From positions 57,612 through 121,611 of the forward strand of contig MDLF01000018.1 of assembly GCA_001730095.1 (NCBI GenBank): 64,000 bases of DNA, given 5' to 3'. The DNA comes from Rhodobacteraceae bacterium (ex Bugula neritina AB1) (lineage in GTDB: Bacteria; Pseudomonadota; Alphaproteobacteria; Rhodobacterales; Rhodobacteraceae). The notes beneath the pieces were generated by a model. The model did not search any database. It was not told where the DNA came from and saw nothing but the letters and a program-made list of their open reading frames with translations. How positions within the stretch are numbered: the first letter of the stretch is position 1; each line of letters begins with the position of its first letter. Position numbers and translations under genes: made by a program. Below are positions 46,174 through 54,139 of the stretch, piece after piece.

Positions 46174-47514
46174 TTCTCCCGGTACGGCCGAGCGGCCCGG
46201 CTTGATGACTTCGCGGCGCACCACCACGGTTGCGTAGATGAACAGAAGTGCCCCCAGCACCACCACCACGCCAGATCCAAGACGCATCAGATAGAAGATG
46301 CCAAGCTGGTCCTGCACATCCATATAGTAGTCGCCAACAATGCGCAGCATGTGGGTCTGGATGGTTCCGGCAAAGGTCAGCACAAAGGTCATAAAGGCCA
46401 TGCCACCGGTCATCAGCCAGAAGGACGCCATGTTCAGCACCTGATTATAGGGGTCACGGTTCCTGAGCTGCGGCATCGCATAGGTGAACATGGCCAGGTT
46501 CATCGCCACATAGGCACCGTAGAAGGCCAGATGCCCGTGCGCCGCAGTGATCTGGGTTCCGTGGGTATAGAAGTTCACCCCGTGCAACGTGTGCAGGAAG
46601 CCCCAGACGCCGGCACCGAAGAAGGCAACGGTAGAAGCCCCCAGCGACCACAGCAGTGCCGCCTTGTTCGGGTGATTCTTGCGGCCCTTCCAGACCATGA
46701 CAAAGGCAAAGCTCATCATTGCGAAGAAGGGGATCACTTCCAGGGTCGAAAAGATCGAACCGATCCACTGCCAGTAGCCGGGGGTGCCGATCCAGAAGAA
46801 GTGGTGGCCGGTACCAAGGATGCCGGAGAACAGGGCCAGCGCCACGATGACATAAAGCCATTTCTCCACCACTTCGCGGTCAACGCCAGTCAGCTTCAGC
46901 ATCAGGTAGCCAAGGATCGCAGCCATAACCAGTTCCCAGGTGGCTTCCACCCACAGGTGGACAACAAACCACCAATACATCTTGTCGAGCGACAGGTTGT
47001 CGGGGTTAATAAAGGCAAAGATCCACAGCAGCGACAGCAGCCACAGCCCCATCAAGAGGATGTTGGTGATCGCAGTCTTGCGGCCCGCCAGCACGGTCAG
47101 CGAGATGTTCACCAGGAAGATCACCGCCGCAACCAGAATGCCGAACTTGACCCACAAGGGCTGCTCCAGGAATTCCCGCCCGCCGTGGATGCCGACGAGA
47201 TACGAGCCGACCGCGCCCAAGGTGCCAACGACCAGAATGGCCAGCTGTATATAGGCAAGCTTCACTGAGAACAGCTCACGCTCGGATTCCTCGGGGATCA
47301 GGTAATAGGCGGCGCCAAAGAAGCCCAGCAGCAGCCAGACAATCAGTGCATTGGTGTGCAGCATCCGCACGATGTTGAATGGCAACAGCTCGCTCAGCGT
47401 GTTGGGCCAGACATAGATCCAGCCCGCCAGCAGCCCGCCCAGCACCTGAATGGCAAACAGGCCCATCGCGACCATGAAATAGGCATAGGCCACTTTTTGA
47501 GATTGATACTTCAT
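46171..47514 (-). CDS. norB: Nitric-oxide reductase large subunit NorB
   Basis: 447 residues with about twelve membrane helices; heme-copper oxidase superfamily, cNOR type. Visible: HLWVEATWELVMAAILGYLM (metal-site His and the Glu that replaces the oxidase Tyr region), LGTGHHFFWIGTPGYW (paired His) and HGHLAFYGAYVAMNLAM (heme-ligand His). Reduces two NO to N2O at a heme b3/FeB centre in the inner membrane, with electrons from NorC. It lies 12 nt after norC with GAGGGAGAAA as ribosome site; its stop is within the duplication preceding norQ. Confidence 0.96.
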   Translation of the reverse strand: MKYQSQKVAYAYFMVAMGLFAIQVLGGLLAGWIYVWPNTLSELLPFNIVRMLHTNALIVWLLLGFFGAAYYLIPEESERELFSVKLAYIQLAILVVGTLGAVGSYLVGIHGGREFLEQPLWVKFGILVAAVIFLVNISLTVLAGRKTAITNILLMGLWLLSLLWIFAFINPDNLSLDKMYWWFVVHLWVEATWELVMAAILGYLMLKLTGVDREVVEKWLYVIVALALFSGILGTGHHFFWIGTPGYWQWIGSIFSTLEVIPFFAMMSFAFVMVWKGRKNHPNKAALLWSLGASTVAFFGAGVWGFLHTLHGVNFYTHGTQITAAHGHLAFYGAYVAMNLAMFTYAMPQLRNRDPYNQVLNMASFWLMTGGMAFMTFVLTFAGTIQTHMLRIVGDYYMDVQDQLGIFYLMRLGSGVVVVLGALLFIYATVVVRREVIKPGRSAVPGE

Positions 47515-47526
47515 TGTTTTTCTCCC

Positions 47527-47979
47527 TCAGCCTGCATCATTCGGCGGCCAGTTCTGGGTATCGGTCTGATCCGCCCAGCGCAGGAATTCGGACAAGGCCT
47601 TGGTCTCTTCGTCCGTCAGCTCGAAGAACGGCATCTGACGGCGCCCCTCAACGCCGGAAGGCTGTGATTTCATCCAGCCGTCCAGCATTTCATAGGCGCC
47701 TTCCGGATCGTCCAGCACACCCCAGCGCGTCATCACATTGCCCACCTCGGGTGCGAAATAGGCCCCTTCGCCGTGCAATGTGTGGCAGTTGATGCAGGAA
47801 TGGCGTTCCCACACATGTTTGCCCAAACGCACCTCGTCGGTCAGCTCCATGCCAGCGGTGGATGTTTGGGTGATATAGCGGTGGCTGTGCGCGGTCATGG
47901 CCACGAACACGACGACGAAGAACAAGGAGCCCCCGTAGAACACATTCCTGGCCCGCGACTTGGTAAGTATCTCTGACAT
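47527..47979 (-). CDS. norC: Nitric-oxide reductase cytochrome c subunit NorC
   Basis: 150 residues. One N-terminal membrane anchor (FYGGSLFFVVVFVAMTA), then a periplasmic cytochrome c domain with the heme site SCINCHTLHGEGAYFAPE and a distal Met in RRQMPFF. It accepts electrons from cytochrome c or pseudoazurin and passes them to NorB. First gene of norCBQD plus two small genes; the 122-bp gap to the divergent DUF1858 gene holds a TTG-N8-CAA box at 48041. Confidence 0.96.
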   Translation of the reverse strand: MSEILTKSRARNVFYGGSLFFVVVFVAMTAHSHRYITQTSTAGMELTDEVRLGKHVWERHSCINCHTLHGEGAYFAPEVGNVMTRWGVLDDPEGAYEMLDGWMKSQPSGVEGRRQMPFFELTDEETKALSEFLRWADQTDTQNWPPNDAG

Positions 47980-48040
47980 ATCGCGGTCCTGAGTACAGTT
48001 GCGGATGCTTTCTGCCTAACCCCGCGCACTGCCGGCGTTA

Positions 48041-48054
48041 TTGTCCAAGCGCAA
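48041..48054. promoter_or_regulatory. FNR/NnrR-type box between norC and the DUF1858 gene
   Basis: TTGTCCAAGCGCAA has the TTG-N8-CAA spacing bound by Crp/Fnr-family NO and oxygen regulators. It sits about 60 bp before norC and about 48 bp before the divergent gene, so one site could control both. An NnrR-like regulator is encoded at 49030. Confidence 0.55.
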
Positions 48055-48101
48055 AGACCGCGCCCATTGCTGCACGCAAGATGCAGGAAAGGAGGAAGCC
48101 C

Positions 48102-48311
48102 ATGCGCCGCCCCGATTTCGACGACCCTGACCTGCCGCTCGCGGAACTGTTCCATCGCTGGCCCGCCTGCGCTGGCAAGTTCATGGAGCAGCAGATGCTG
48201 TGTCCCGGCTGCCCCATCGCCCCCTTTCACACGGTTATTGATGCATGTGAGGAGTATGGGCTGGAGGAGATGGCATTTCGGGAAACCCTGAGAAATGTCC
48301 TGATCGTCTGA
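48102..48311 (+). CDS. DUF1858-type small redox protein
   Basis: 69 residues. DUF1858 fold: PLAELFHRWPACAGKFMEQ, then the paired cysteines MLCPGCPIAPFHT (CxxC) and ACEEYGLEE. These proteins occur next to denitrification and hybrid-cluster genes and are thought to take part in NO or disulfide chemistry; the exact role is unknown. AAAGGAGGAAG precedes the ATG. It is divergent from norC and probably shares its regulator site. Confidence 0.85.
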   Translation: MRRPDFDDPDLPLAELFHRWPACAGKFMEQQMLCPGCPIAPFHTVIDACEEYGLEEMAFRETLRNVLIV

Positions 48312-48569
48312 AGCGGGTTCTGACAGGTTGCTGACCCGCTCTGTTTCCGCCGGTTGTGATCCGTCAGAACAGCTTGGCCCGTTCTCTTAGTGCCAAGGGC
48401 TTGCAGCGGAATTTTGCCTACAAAAGCTTCTATCGGTCAAATTCTCCCTGTTTCAGCAGCATCTGAGCGGACTAATCATTTTATTCTCATTTCACGAAAC
48501 AGCGCGCTGCCAGAGGGGTGAAGTTCGACCAACCCTGCAGCTAATCCATTGTTTAAAAAATAATCCAAT

Positions 48570-48905
48570 CACGGCTGCGCAAGACGATACCATCGCCATC
48601 ATCGCCGGAATGGTTGACCGGACACAGGCGACCATCCAGTTCCAGCCGGACGGCACCATCATCACTGCAAAACCGAAACTTGAACGCATTGGGATACACC
48701 CTGGAGGACATCCAGGGAAAGCACCATTCCAAGTTCGTCGTCCCGGAACTGGTCGCATCCGAAGATTACAAAACCTTCTGGTCAGATCTTGCCAGCGGCA
48801 AGGTTTTCACCGACCAGTTTCCCCATGCAACGAAATCAGGCGATCGGCGAAAGGCGGCGGCCATCTGACGCAAGAGGTTTCCAAGTTCAAGGACGGAAGC
48901 GCAGG
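48570..48905 (+). pseudogene. Decayed PAS-domain (chemoreceptor-like) fragment
   Basis: The frame through 48660 reads AIIAGMVDRTQATIQFQPDG, the start of a PAS domain as in PAS-containing chemoreceptors. The match continues one frame over as NLNALGYTLEDIQGKHHSKF and FWSDLASGKVFTDQFPHATK. A single extra base in the A-run near 48669 explains the shift. After about 48845 only traces are left (KVSKFKD-like), and no signalling domain follows. The rest of 48312-49029 shows nothing else. Confidence 0.75.
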
Positions 48906-49029
48906 TTCAATACCAGCCGTCCCGGAAACGAAAATCGCTGCGCCGACTTCAGCACAGGATGCCGCATCCATGCAGGATGACCTGCCCGTGGTACAAGGCT
49001 GGGATAACATCTGATCTGTTCAAGTTTCT

Positions 49030-49743
49030 TTACGGCGGCGCATGCCCCTCCCCCTGCGCCCCGCTCAGCATCATCAGCCGGTGCGGATCGGTCACCACGA
49101 TGTGTTTGCGGGTGGACTGCACGATGCCGTCCTTCTCCCAGGCCGACAACAGGCGGCTCACCGTGTGCAGGGTGGTGCCGGTCATCTCTGAGATATTGCG
49201 CCGGGTCACCGGGAACGCGATCTCAATCCCCGCGTCCACCTTACGGCCCGACTGGCTCACCATCCGCAGAAGCGCTGCCGCCACACGTTGTTCAACCGCC
49301 TGGGTGGCCAGTTCGGTAATCCTGGTCTGCATCTCTCCCAGCCGCCGCCCCAGAGTACTGTAGCTTTCGGTAGCAAATCCCGGATACTTGGCCATGAATT
49401 CACCCCACAGCCGCACCGGCCACGATAATGCCAGCGATTCAGAGGCCGCCACTGCAGTCGCCGGATAGGTGTCGCGGTTCAGTGCCGGCGCAATGCCGAA
49501 CAGTTGGCCGGGGGAAATATGCAGCGCAATAATCTGCTCGCCGCCTTCTGTTGTCTTCACCACGCGGATGTAGCCGTCCAGAAGCAAATGGAACCGCTCA
49601 GCATCATGGCCTTCGCGAAAAATCTCTAGTCCTTCATCATACCGCTTGGGCAGCGCCTGATCGAGAATTTCGCGGATCTGGCCGCGCTCCAGAAGGCTGA
49701 AGGGAGGCAGCCCGGTCAGAAGGCTTTCGTCGAGCTTGGACAA
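49030..49743 (-). CDS. Crp/Fnr family regulator, NnrR-like
   Basis: 237 residues. N-terminal cyclic-nucleotide-type sensor domain (YDEGLEIFREGHDAERFHLLLDGYIRVVK; GQLFGIAPALNRDTYPATAVA), long dimer helix, C-terminal winged helix (VTRRNISEMTGTTLHTVSRLLSAWEKDGIV). No N-terminal cysteine cluster for an iron-sulfur centre, so it is not an Fnr; location beside nor and nnrS fits NnrR/DnrD, which respond to nitric oxide and activate denitrification genes at TTG-N8-CAA boxes. The expected target is the box at 48041. Confidence 0.87.
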   Translation of the reverse strand: MSKLDESLLTGLPPFSLLERGQIREILDQALPKRYDEGLEIFREGHDAERFHLLLDGYIRVVKTTEGGEQIIALHISPGQLFGIAPALNRDTYPATAVAASESLALSWPVRLWGEFMAKYPGFATESYSTLGRRLGEMQTRITELATQAVEQRVAAALLRMVSQSGRKVDAGIEIAFPVTRRNISEMTGTTLHTVSRLLSAWEKDGIVQSTRKHIVVTDPHRLMMLSGAQGEGHAPP

Positions 49744-50130
49744 GAATGCACCGCAAGTTTGCTGAAGGACAAAGTGGTCGCCTCGCAGTTATCGCATAGT
49801 GGCACCAGAGGAAACAACCGTGCGGGAAACCGGGCATCCGGAATTGGGGTGCCTCCCTCTTGCATGTCTTTTGTCAACAGGGGAGGCGCAGGGGTAATTG
49901 CTCCATCTTGTCGATGGAGTGATGTCTGCCATAGGATTGGGTGGGTCAGGCTGGGTGAGCCATTCGGATGGCGACGGTCTATCAGTCTTGCATTCGCGGA
50001 TCGGAACCGCATGAACGTGCTACGTCGCAGGCCTTTCTCTTTACTCCCTCGCGGGCGTCGGCAGATCCTGCCCAAAGGGCGAAGCGAGAGTTGCCTTAAC
50101 CGCAGGTTTCACCCGGCCTGACCCGCAGCC
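49744..50130. other. Non-coding stretch between the regulator and IS110
   Basis: About 390 bp with no supported gene. A TTG-N8-CAA match (49759-49772) is very close to the regulator start. GCCTCCC/GGGAGGC form a 7-bp inverted repeat near 49851-49886. The part next to 50130 is probably the non-coding end of the IS110 element. Confidence 0.4.
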
Positions 50131-51243
50131 CTAGCCGGAGCTGGGCTGCATCTCTTGCCCCAGGGCCCAAACGAACCCGGCGAGTTCGCGCGCGATGGCG
50201 GCAACAATGACGGTCGATTTCTTTCCTCGGGCCTGAAGCGATCGGTATCGCTTGCACAGCCGTTCTTGTGTTTTCCAGGCCAGATCGCGCACGCATTTTG
50301 GCTGGGTTTCGAGAACACGCGCCTTGTGCTGGGCAACTTTCGCCGGGAAGCGATAGGACCAGGCCGCCTCGATCAGCATCCTGCGAGCTTCACGGTTCCC
50401 GGTTTTGGTGATGCCGCCCCGGCGGATGGTGCCGCCGCTCGAGTATTCAGACGGCGTGAGCCCGAGATAGTTCATCAACTGGCGAGGTTTGTCGAACCGA
50501 CTGATATCGCCGATGGTGGCCGCAAGCGTCGCCCCAGAGACCAAGTCGAGCCCTCGAAAGCAGCGGAGCGCATAGACAAACTCTCCGAGCGACCAGTCTG
50601 GCACCAATTCTTCGATCCGCTTGACCATGTTGTCGCGCCGTTCAACAGCGGTCCAAACCGTTTGGACATAGTCCTGGAACACAATTTGCTGCGCCGGTTC
50701 GTCAAAGCTCTGGGTCCCAAGCCACCGGCTATGGATTTTTGTCCAGGGTTTGCGATTGGGAGGATAGGTCCGGCCGTGCCGCAACAGAAACGAAGAAAGC
50801 TGATGGCGGGCTGTTGTCACCTGTCGCACAGCGTCCATTCTCGCCCGGATCAGATCACGCATGGCTTCATGTCGGCCGTCTGGAACCCATACCGGCGTCA
50901 GTTCGCCCGCCCGATGCAAGACGGCCAATCGCTGTGCATCCCGCCGATCCGTTTTGACCTTGTCCCCAGGCGCCACCGCGATCTTGGTCGGGGCGACGAC
51001 GCTGCATTCATGCCCCGCCCCTGTGAGTTGCCGATAGATACCGTAACCACAGGGTCCAGCTTCATAGCAAAAATCCAGCGCACGACCGCGTTCTGACAAT
51101 CGTCGCATCAGGCTTTCCACGGCGACCGGTGTGTTTTCAATGTCCCCAAGAAAGCGCACCTCGCCAGTGCGCCCATCTTCGGCCAATCCAACTGAGACGT
51201 TGCGTTTGTGAACGTCCAAGCCAACAAATAGTCTCTGCTCCAT
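50131..51243 (-). mobile_element. IS110-family transposase
   Basis: 370 residues, full length. The N-terminal DEDD catalytic domain begins LFVGLDVHKRNVSVGLAEDG and continues FCYEAGPCGYGIYRQL and DKVKTDRRDAQRLAVLHRAG. The C-terminal transposase domain has CFRGLDLVSGATLAATIGD and GLTPSEYSSGGTIRRGGITK with the conserved Ser. IS110 elements usually lack terminal inverted repeats and carry a guide (bridge) RNA in a non-coding end; the ends cannot be fixed here. It sits between the NnrR-like gene and nnrS and separates them. The frame appears intact. Confidence 0.93.
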
Positions 51244-51758
51244 TCCTCACCCTTTTCATTTTGCTGCCAAATTCGATGACATCAGCATAGTTCGGGGTCG
51301 AGCGAAGCAGACTCCTTCATCTCGTTCAGCGCATTAAGGGTATGCGGCCGGATCCGCCGGATCCGGATCCAGTCCCGGCAGCTTGGGGTTCGGACAAGCC
51401 GAACGCCGCTTCGCTGCATCAGGGGGAAGACGCCGCCTTCCCCCTCGGGCAACCCCATTAGACAGCACCGTGTCCTCGGCTACGCCTGCGGGCCGCACCA
51501 CTGATGTCGAATGGCATTGCCTCGCCCCCATCCGCGTTCGCCACGTGGCAGATTTCCGAGACGAGGCCCTAACGGGCTCCGCTCAGAAATCACCAACAAC
51601 GGTTGGGCGGCAGCGGATGACAAAAGACATACGTACTCCCCTGCCCGTCGGCGCTGATCCATCTGGCTTGGCGGAAGATTGCGTCCCTTGCGCCAGACCG
51701 GCGGGCGGCACCGACCAATGCCGCCCGTCATTTCCTGACCGGACGCATGGAGGCCGGC
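51244..51758. other. Non-coding stretch after IS110 with hairpins
   Basis: About 500 bp between the IS110 gene and nnrS. It holds a GTTCGG/CCGAAC hairpin near 51388-51404, and AGGGGGAAG/CTTCCCCCT (about 51421-51446). A run of GGATCC/GCCGGATCC repeats lies near 51350-51370. Part is likely the IS110 left end, the part that would hold a bridge RNA in this family. No gene is supported. Confidence 0.45.
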
Positions 51759-52979
51759 ATGGCTGCGCGAACCGAATACACTGGACCAGTTCTCTTTTCC
51801 TTCGGCTTCAGGCCGTTCTTTCTGGGCGCCTGCCTGTTTGCCTTGCTGTCGATCCCTGCCTGGCTGCTGATCTGGCGCGGCGATGTGGAGTACTCAGGGC
51901 CCTTTCTGCCTGCTGATTGGCATATTCACGAAATGATTTTCGGCTACGCCGCCGCAGTTGTGGCGGGATTTCTGTTTACCGCGGTTCCGAATTGGACAGG
52001 GCGGATGCCTTCCCGCGGCTGGCCGCTGGCGCTGCTGTCCGGCCTGTGGCTGCTTGGACGGCTGGCGGCAGCGGGCTGGCTGGGACTGCCTGCACTGGGG
52101 GTTATGGCAGTGGATTGTGCCTTTCTTGCTGCGGTCATAGCCATGATCGCAGCAGAGATCATCGCCGGCAAAAACTGGCGCAATCTCAAGGTTCTGGTGC
52201 CGGTCACCCTGTTGGGTGCCGCCAATGCCTGCTTTCACATCGAAGCGTATACTGCGGGAGAAGCGGATTTCTCACGTCGTCTGGGTATTGCGGTGCTGAT
52301 ATTCCTGATCATGCTGATAGGCGGCCGTATTATTCCCAGTTTCACACGCAATTGGCTGGCAAAAGCCGGCTCGGAAAAGATGCCCGCGCCCTTCGGCAGG
52401 ATTGACGCGGCGGCACTGGTCTGCGGCGCTGCGGCGCTGCTGGCCTGGACGGCAGCACCCTGGTCCGCTGTAACCGGTGCGCTGTTGTTGGCCGCGGGCC
52501 TGGTGCATGCGCTGCGGCTGGCCCGCTGGCGCGGAATTGCCGCCTGGCCGGACCCGCTACTGCTGATGCTGCATGTATCTTACGCTCTGGTTCCCGCTGG
52601 GCTGATCGCAGCGGGCGGCGCGCCCTTTGGCCTGCTGGAACCCGCTGTAGCCGCGCATATTCTGGGCATTGGTGCCATCGGCGCCATGACGCTGGCGGTG
52701 ATGATGCGCGCGACCATGGGACACAGCGGTCGCCCTTTGGCTGCCGGTCCTGTTCTGACGCTGGCCTTCATGCTGGTGCTGACATCCGCCGCAACGCGAA
52801 TTGCCGACGGCACAGACTTTATTGCAGGCTGGGATGGTATCACCGTCTCAGTCGGCCTCTGGACCGCAGGATTTGCCCTTATGGTGCTGAAGATCGGCCC
52901 CTGGCTGGTTACCCCCAAGCTCGGTTCTAAGAAGGCAAACCGGCCGCAAAGTCAGCCTTCGACAGCGGGGCAAGCATAG
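51759..52979 (+). CDS. nnrS: NnrS family heme-copper membrane protein
   Basis: About 406 residues with roughly twelve membrane helices. NnrS hallmarks: VLFSFGFRPFFLGACLFALL, DWHIHEMIFGYAAAVVAGFL, TAVPNWTGR, and HILGIGAIGAMTLAVMMRAT with conserved His residues. NnrS is controlled by NnrR, binds heme and copper and relieves nitrosative stress during denitrification. An upstream ATG at 51747 exists, but GGAGG at 51749-51753 lies 5 nt before the ATG at 51759, which I prefer. IS110 and its flanks separate it from the regulator gene. Confidence 0.92.
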   Translation: MAARTEYTGPVLFSFGFRPFFLGACLFALLSIPAWLLIWRGDVEYSGPFLPADWHIHEMIFGYAAAVVAGFLFTAVPNWTGRMPSRGWPLALLSGLWLLGRLAAAGWLGLPALGVMAVDCAFLAAVIAMIAAEIIAGKNWRNLKVLVPVTLLGAANACFHIEAYTAGEADFSRRLGIAVLIFLIMLIGGRIIPSFTRNWLAKAGSEKMPAPFGRIDAAALVCGAAALLAWTAAPWSAVTGALLLAAGLVHALRLARWRGIAAWPDPLLLMLHVSYALVPAGLIAAGGAPFGLLEPAVAAHILGIGAIGAMTLAVMMRATMGHSGRPLAAGPVLTLAFMLVLTSAATRIADGTDFIAGWDGITVSVGLWTAGFALMVLKIGPWLVTPKLGSKKANRPQSQPSTAGQA

Positions 52980-53057
52980 CTCACGATTATTTAACGGCCT
53001 TCTCAGATGATACCCTTCCGGTTAACAATGTTCTGGAAGGTAGAGAGGAGATCCTGA

Positions 53058-54114
53058 ATGTGGTGGAAACCTGCGGCAGCTGCCCTGGTGCCGTTGCTGT
53101 TCTGGACAGTCCAAAGCCTGGCCCAAACGGCCGGGCTTGATGTGTTCCGGCGTGTTCTGGACAGTCCAAAGCCTGGCCCAAACGGCCGGGCTTGATGTGT
53201 TCCGGCGCCCTGAGACGGTGCCGTTTCCCGCCTCTGCACCCTACGATCGTGAAATCGCTGCTCTTGGCAAGATGCTGTTCTTCGATCCGCGCCTTTCAAG
53301 CGGCCGGAACATCAGCTGTTCCAGCTGCCACAACCCGTCTTTTGGCTGGGAAGTCCCGGCACCCAAACCCATTGGCGCGGCCAATAAGCCTGTGCGCCGC
53401 CACGCACCAACACTGATCAACGCCGCATGGATCACCCCGCTGCATTGGGATGGCCGCTCAGAGAGCCTGGAGGAACAGGCCATCGGGCCGATAACCGATC
53501 CAACAAAAATGAATGCAACTTTCGAAGGCATCACTCAGCGGTTGTCAGCAGTGGAGGATTACAGAATCTGGTTCGCCCGGCTGTTCCCTGAACAAGGCAT
53601 CGGCAAAGAGACCGTTCTAACCGCTTTGGCCACCTATCAGCGCACCATTGTCAGCGGCAGTGCCAGCTTTGACCGCTGGGTGGAGGGCGATGAAACCGCT
53701 ATTTCTGATGCTGCCAAGCGCGGTTTCGAGCTTTTTGCTGGCAAGGCGAATTGCACGGTCTGCCACTCAGGCTGGATGTTCACCAACAATCAACTCTATG
53801 ACATCGGCTTGGAAACCACCGACTTAGGCCGCGGCGCCTTGGAGCCGTCCGATCCTGATCAGAAATACCGCTTCAAAACGCCCGGGCTGCGCAGTATCGC
53901 ACTGCGCGCGCCCTACATGCACAATGGCTCGCTGCGTTCCCTAGAGGAGGTGATCCGCCACTATGCCTCAGGCGGCGCTGCCGCAGAAGGCAGACCCACA
54001 GACATCTCTGCGTTTGATATCTCCAGCAATGAAACTGCCGACCTCATTGCTTTTCTGGAGACACTGACGGGCACAGATTCCAATGTTCCAACCCCAATCC
54101 TGCCGGCCAACTGA
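53058..54114 (+). pseudogene. Di-heme cytochrome c peroxidase, frameshifted by a 55-bp tandem duplication
   Basis: The native start is the ATG at 53058 with GGAGAT seven nt upstream; it reads MWWKPAAAALVPLLFWTVQS, a clear signal peptide. An exact 55-bp tandem duplication (53098-53207) shifts this frame, which then ends at a TGA near 53195. The downstream frame contains the whole mature enzyme: heme sites CSSCH (near 53320) and CTVCH (near 53755), and the Met ligand region APYMHNGSLRSLEEVIRHY. MauG/CcpA-type peroxidases reduce hydrogen peroxide in the periplasm. A start inside the repeat (53137/53140) would lack a ribosome site and a proper signal, so export and heme loading should fail. Deleting one repeat restores the gene exactly. 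Confidence 0.88.
53098..53207 (+). repeat. Exact 55-bp tandem duplication
   Basis: 53098-53152 is repeated without mismatch at 53153-53207. The unit spans the end of the signal peptide and the first mature residues (TVQSLAQTAGLDVF). 55 is not a multiple of three. Confidence 0.97.
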
Positions 54115-54139
54115 TGTATTGGGCTGGAGAAAACCGCTT

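Noticed and set aside
46018..47268. Plus-strand frame opposite norB, very rich in His and Gln
   Set aside because: The His/Gln richness is the reverse complement of norB membrane codons; no start signal and no family match.
49759..49772. TTG-N8-CAA match just before the NnrR-like gene
   Set aside because: It would overlap the ribosome-binding region rather than a promoter, and such a match is expected by chance about once in 4 kb.
49716..50075. 119-codon minus-strand frame upstream of the Crp/Fnr regulator
   Set aside because: Overlaps the regulator start, low-complexity Pro/Arg/Ser composition, no domain, next to an IS end.
50155..51096. Plus-strand frame opposite the IS110 transposase
   Set aside because: Shadow of the transposase; the minus-strand frame carries all DEDD motifs.
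51385..51410. GGCAGCTTG...CAAGC near IS110 as a fifth copy of the hairpin element
   Set aside because: It lacks the GCCTGCCGGG side and has a longer loop; resemblance is probably accidental.
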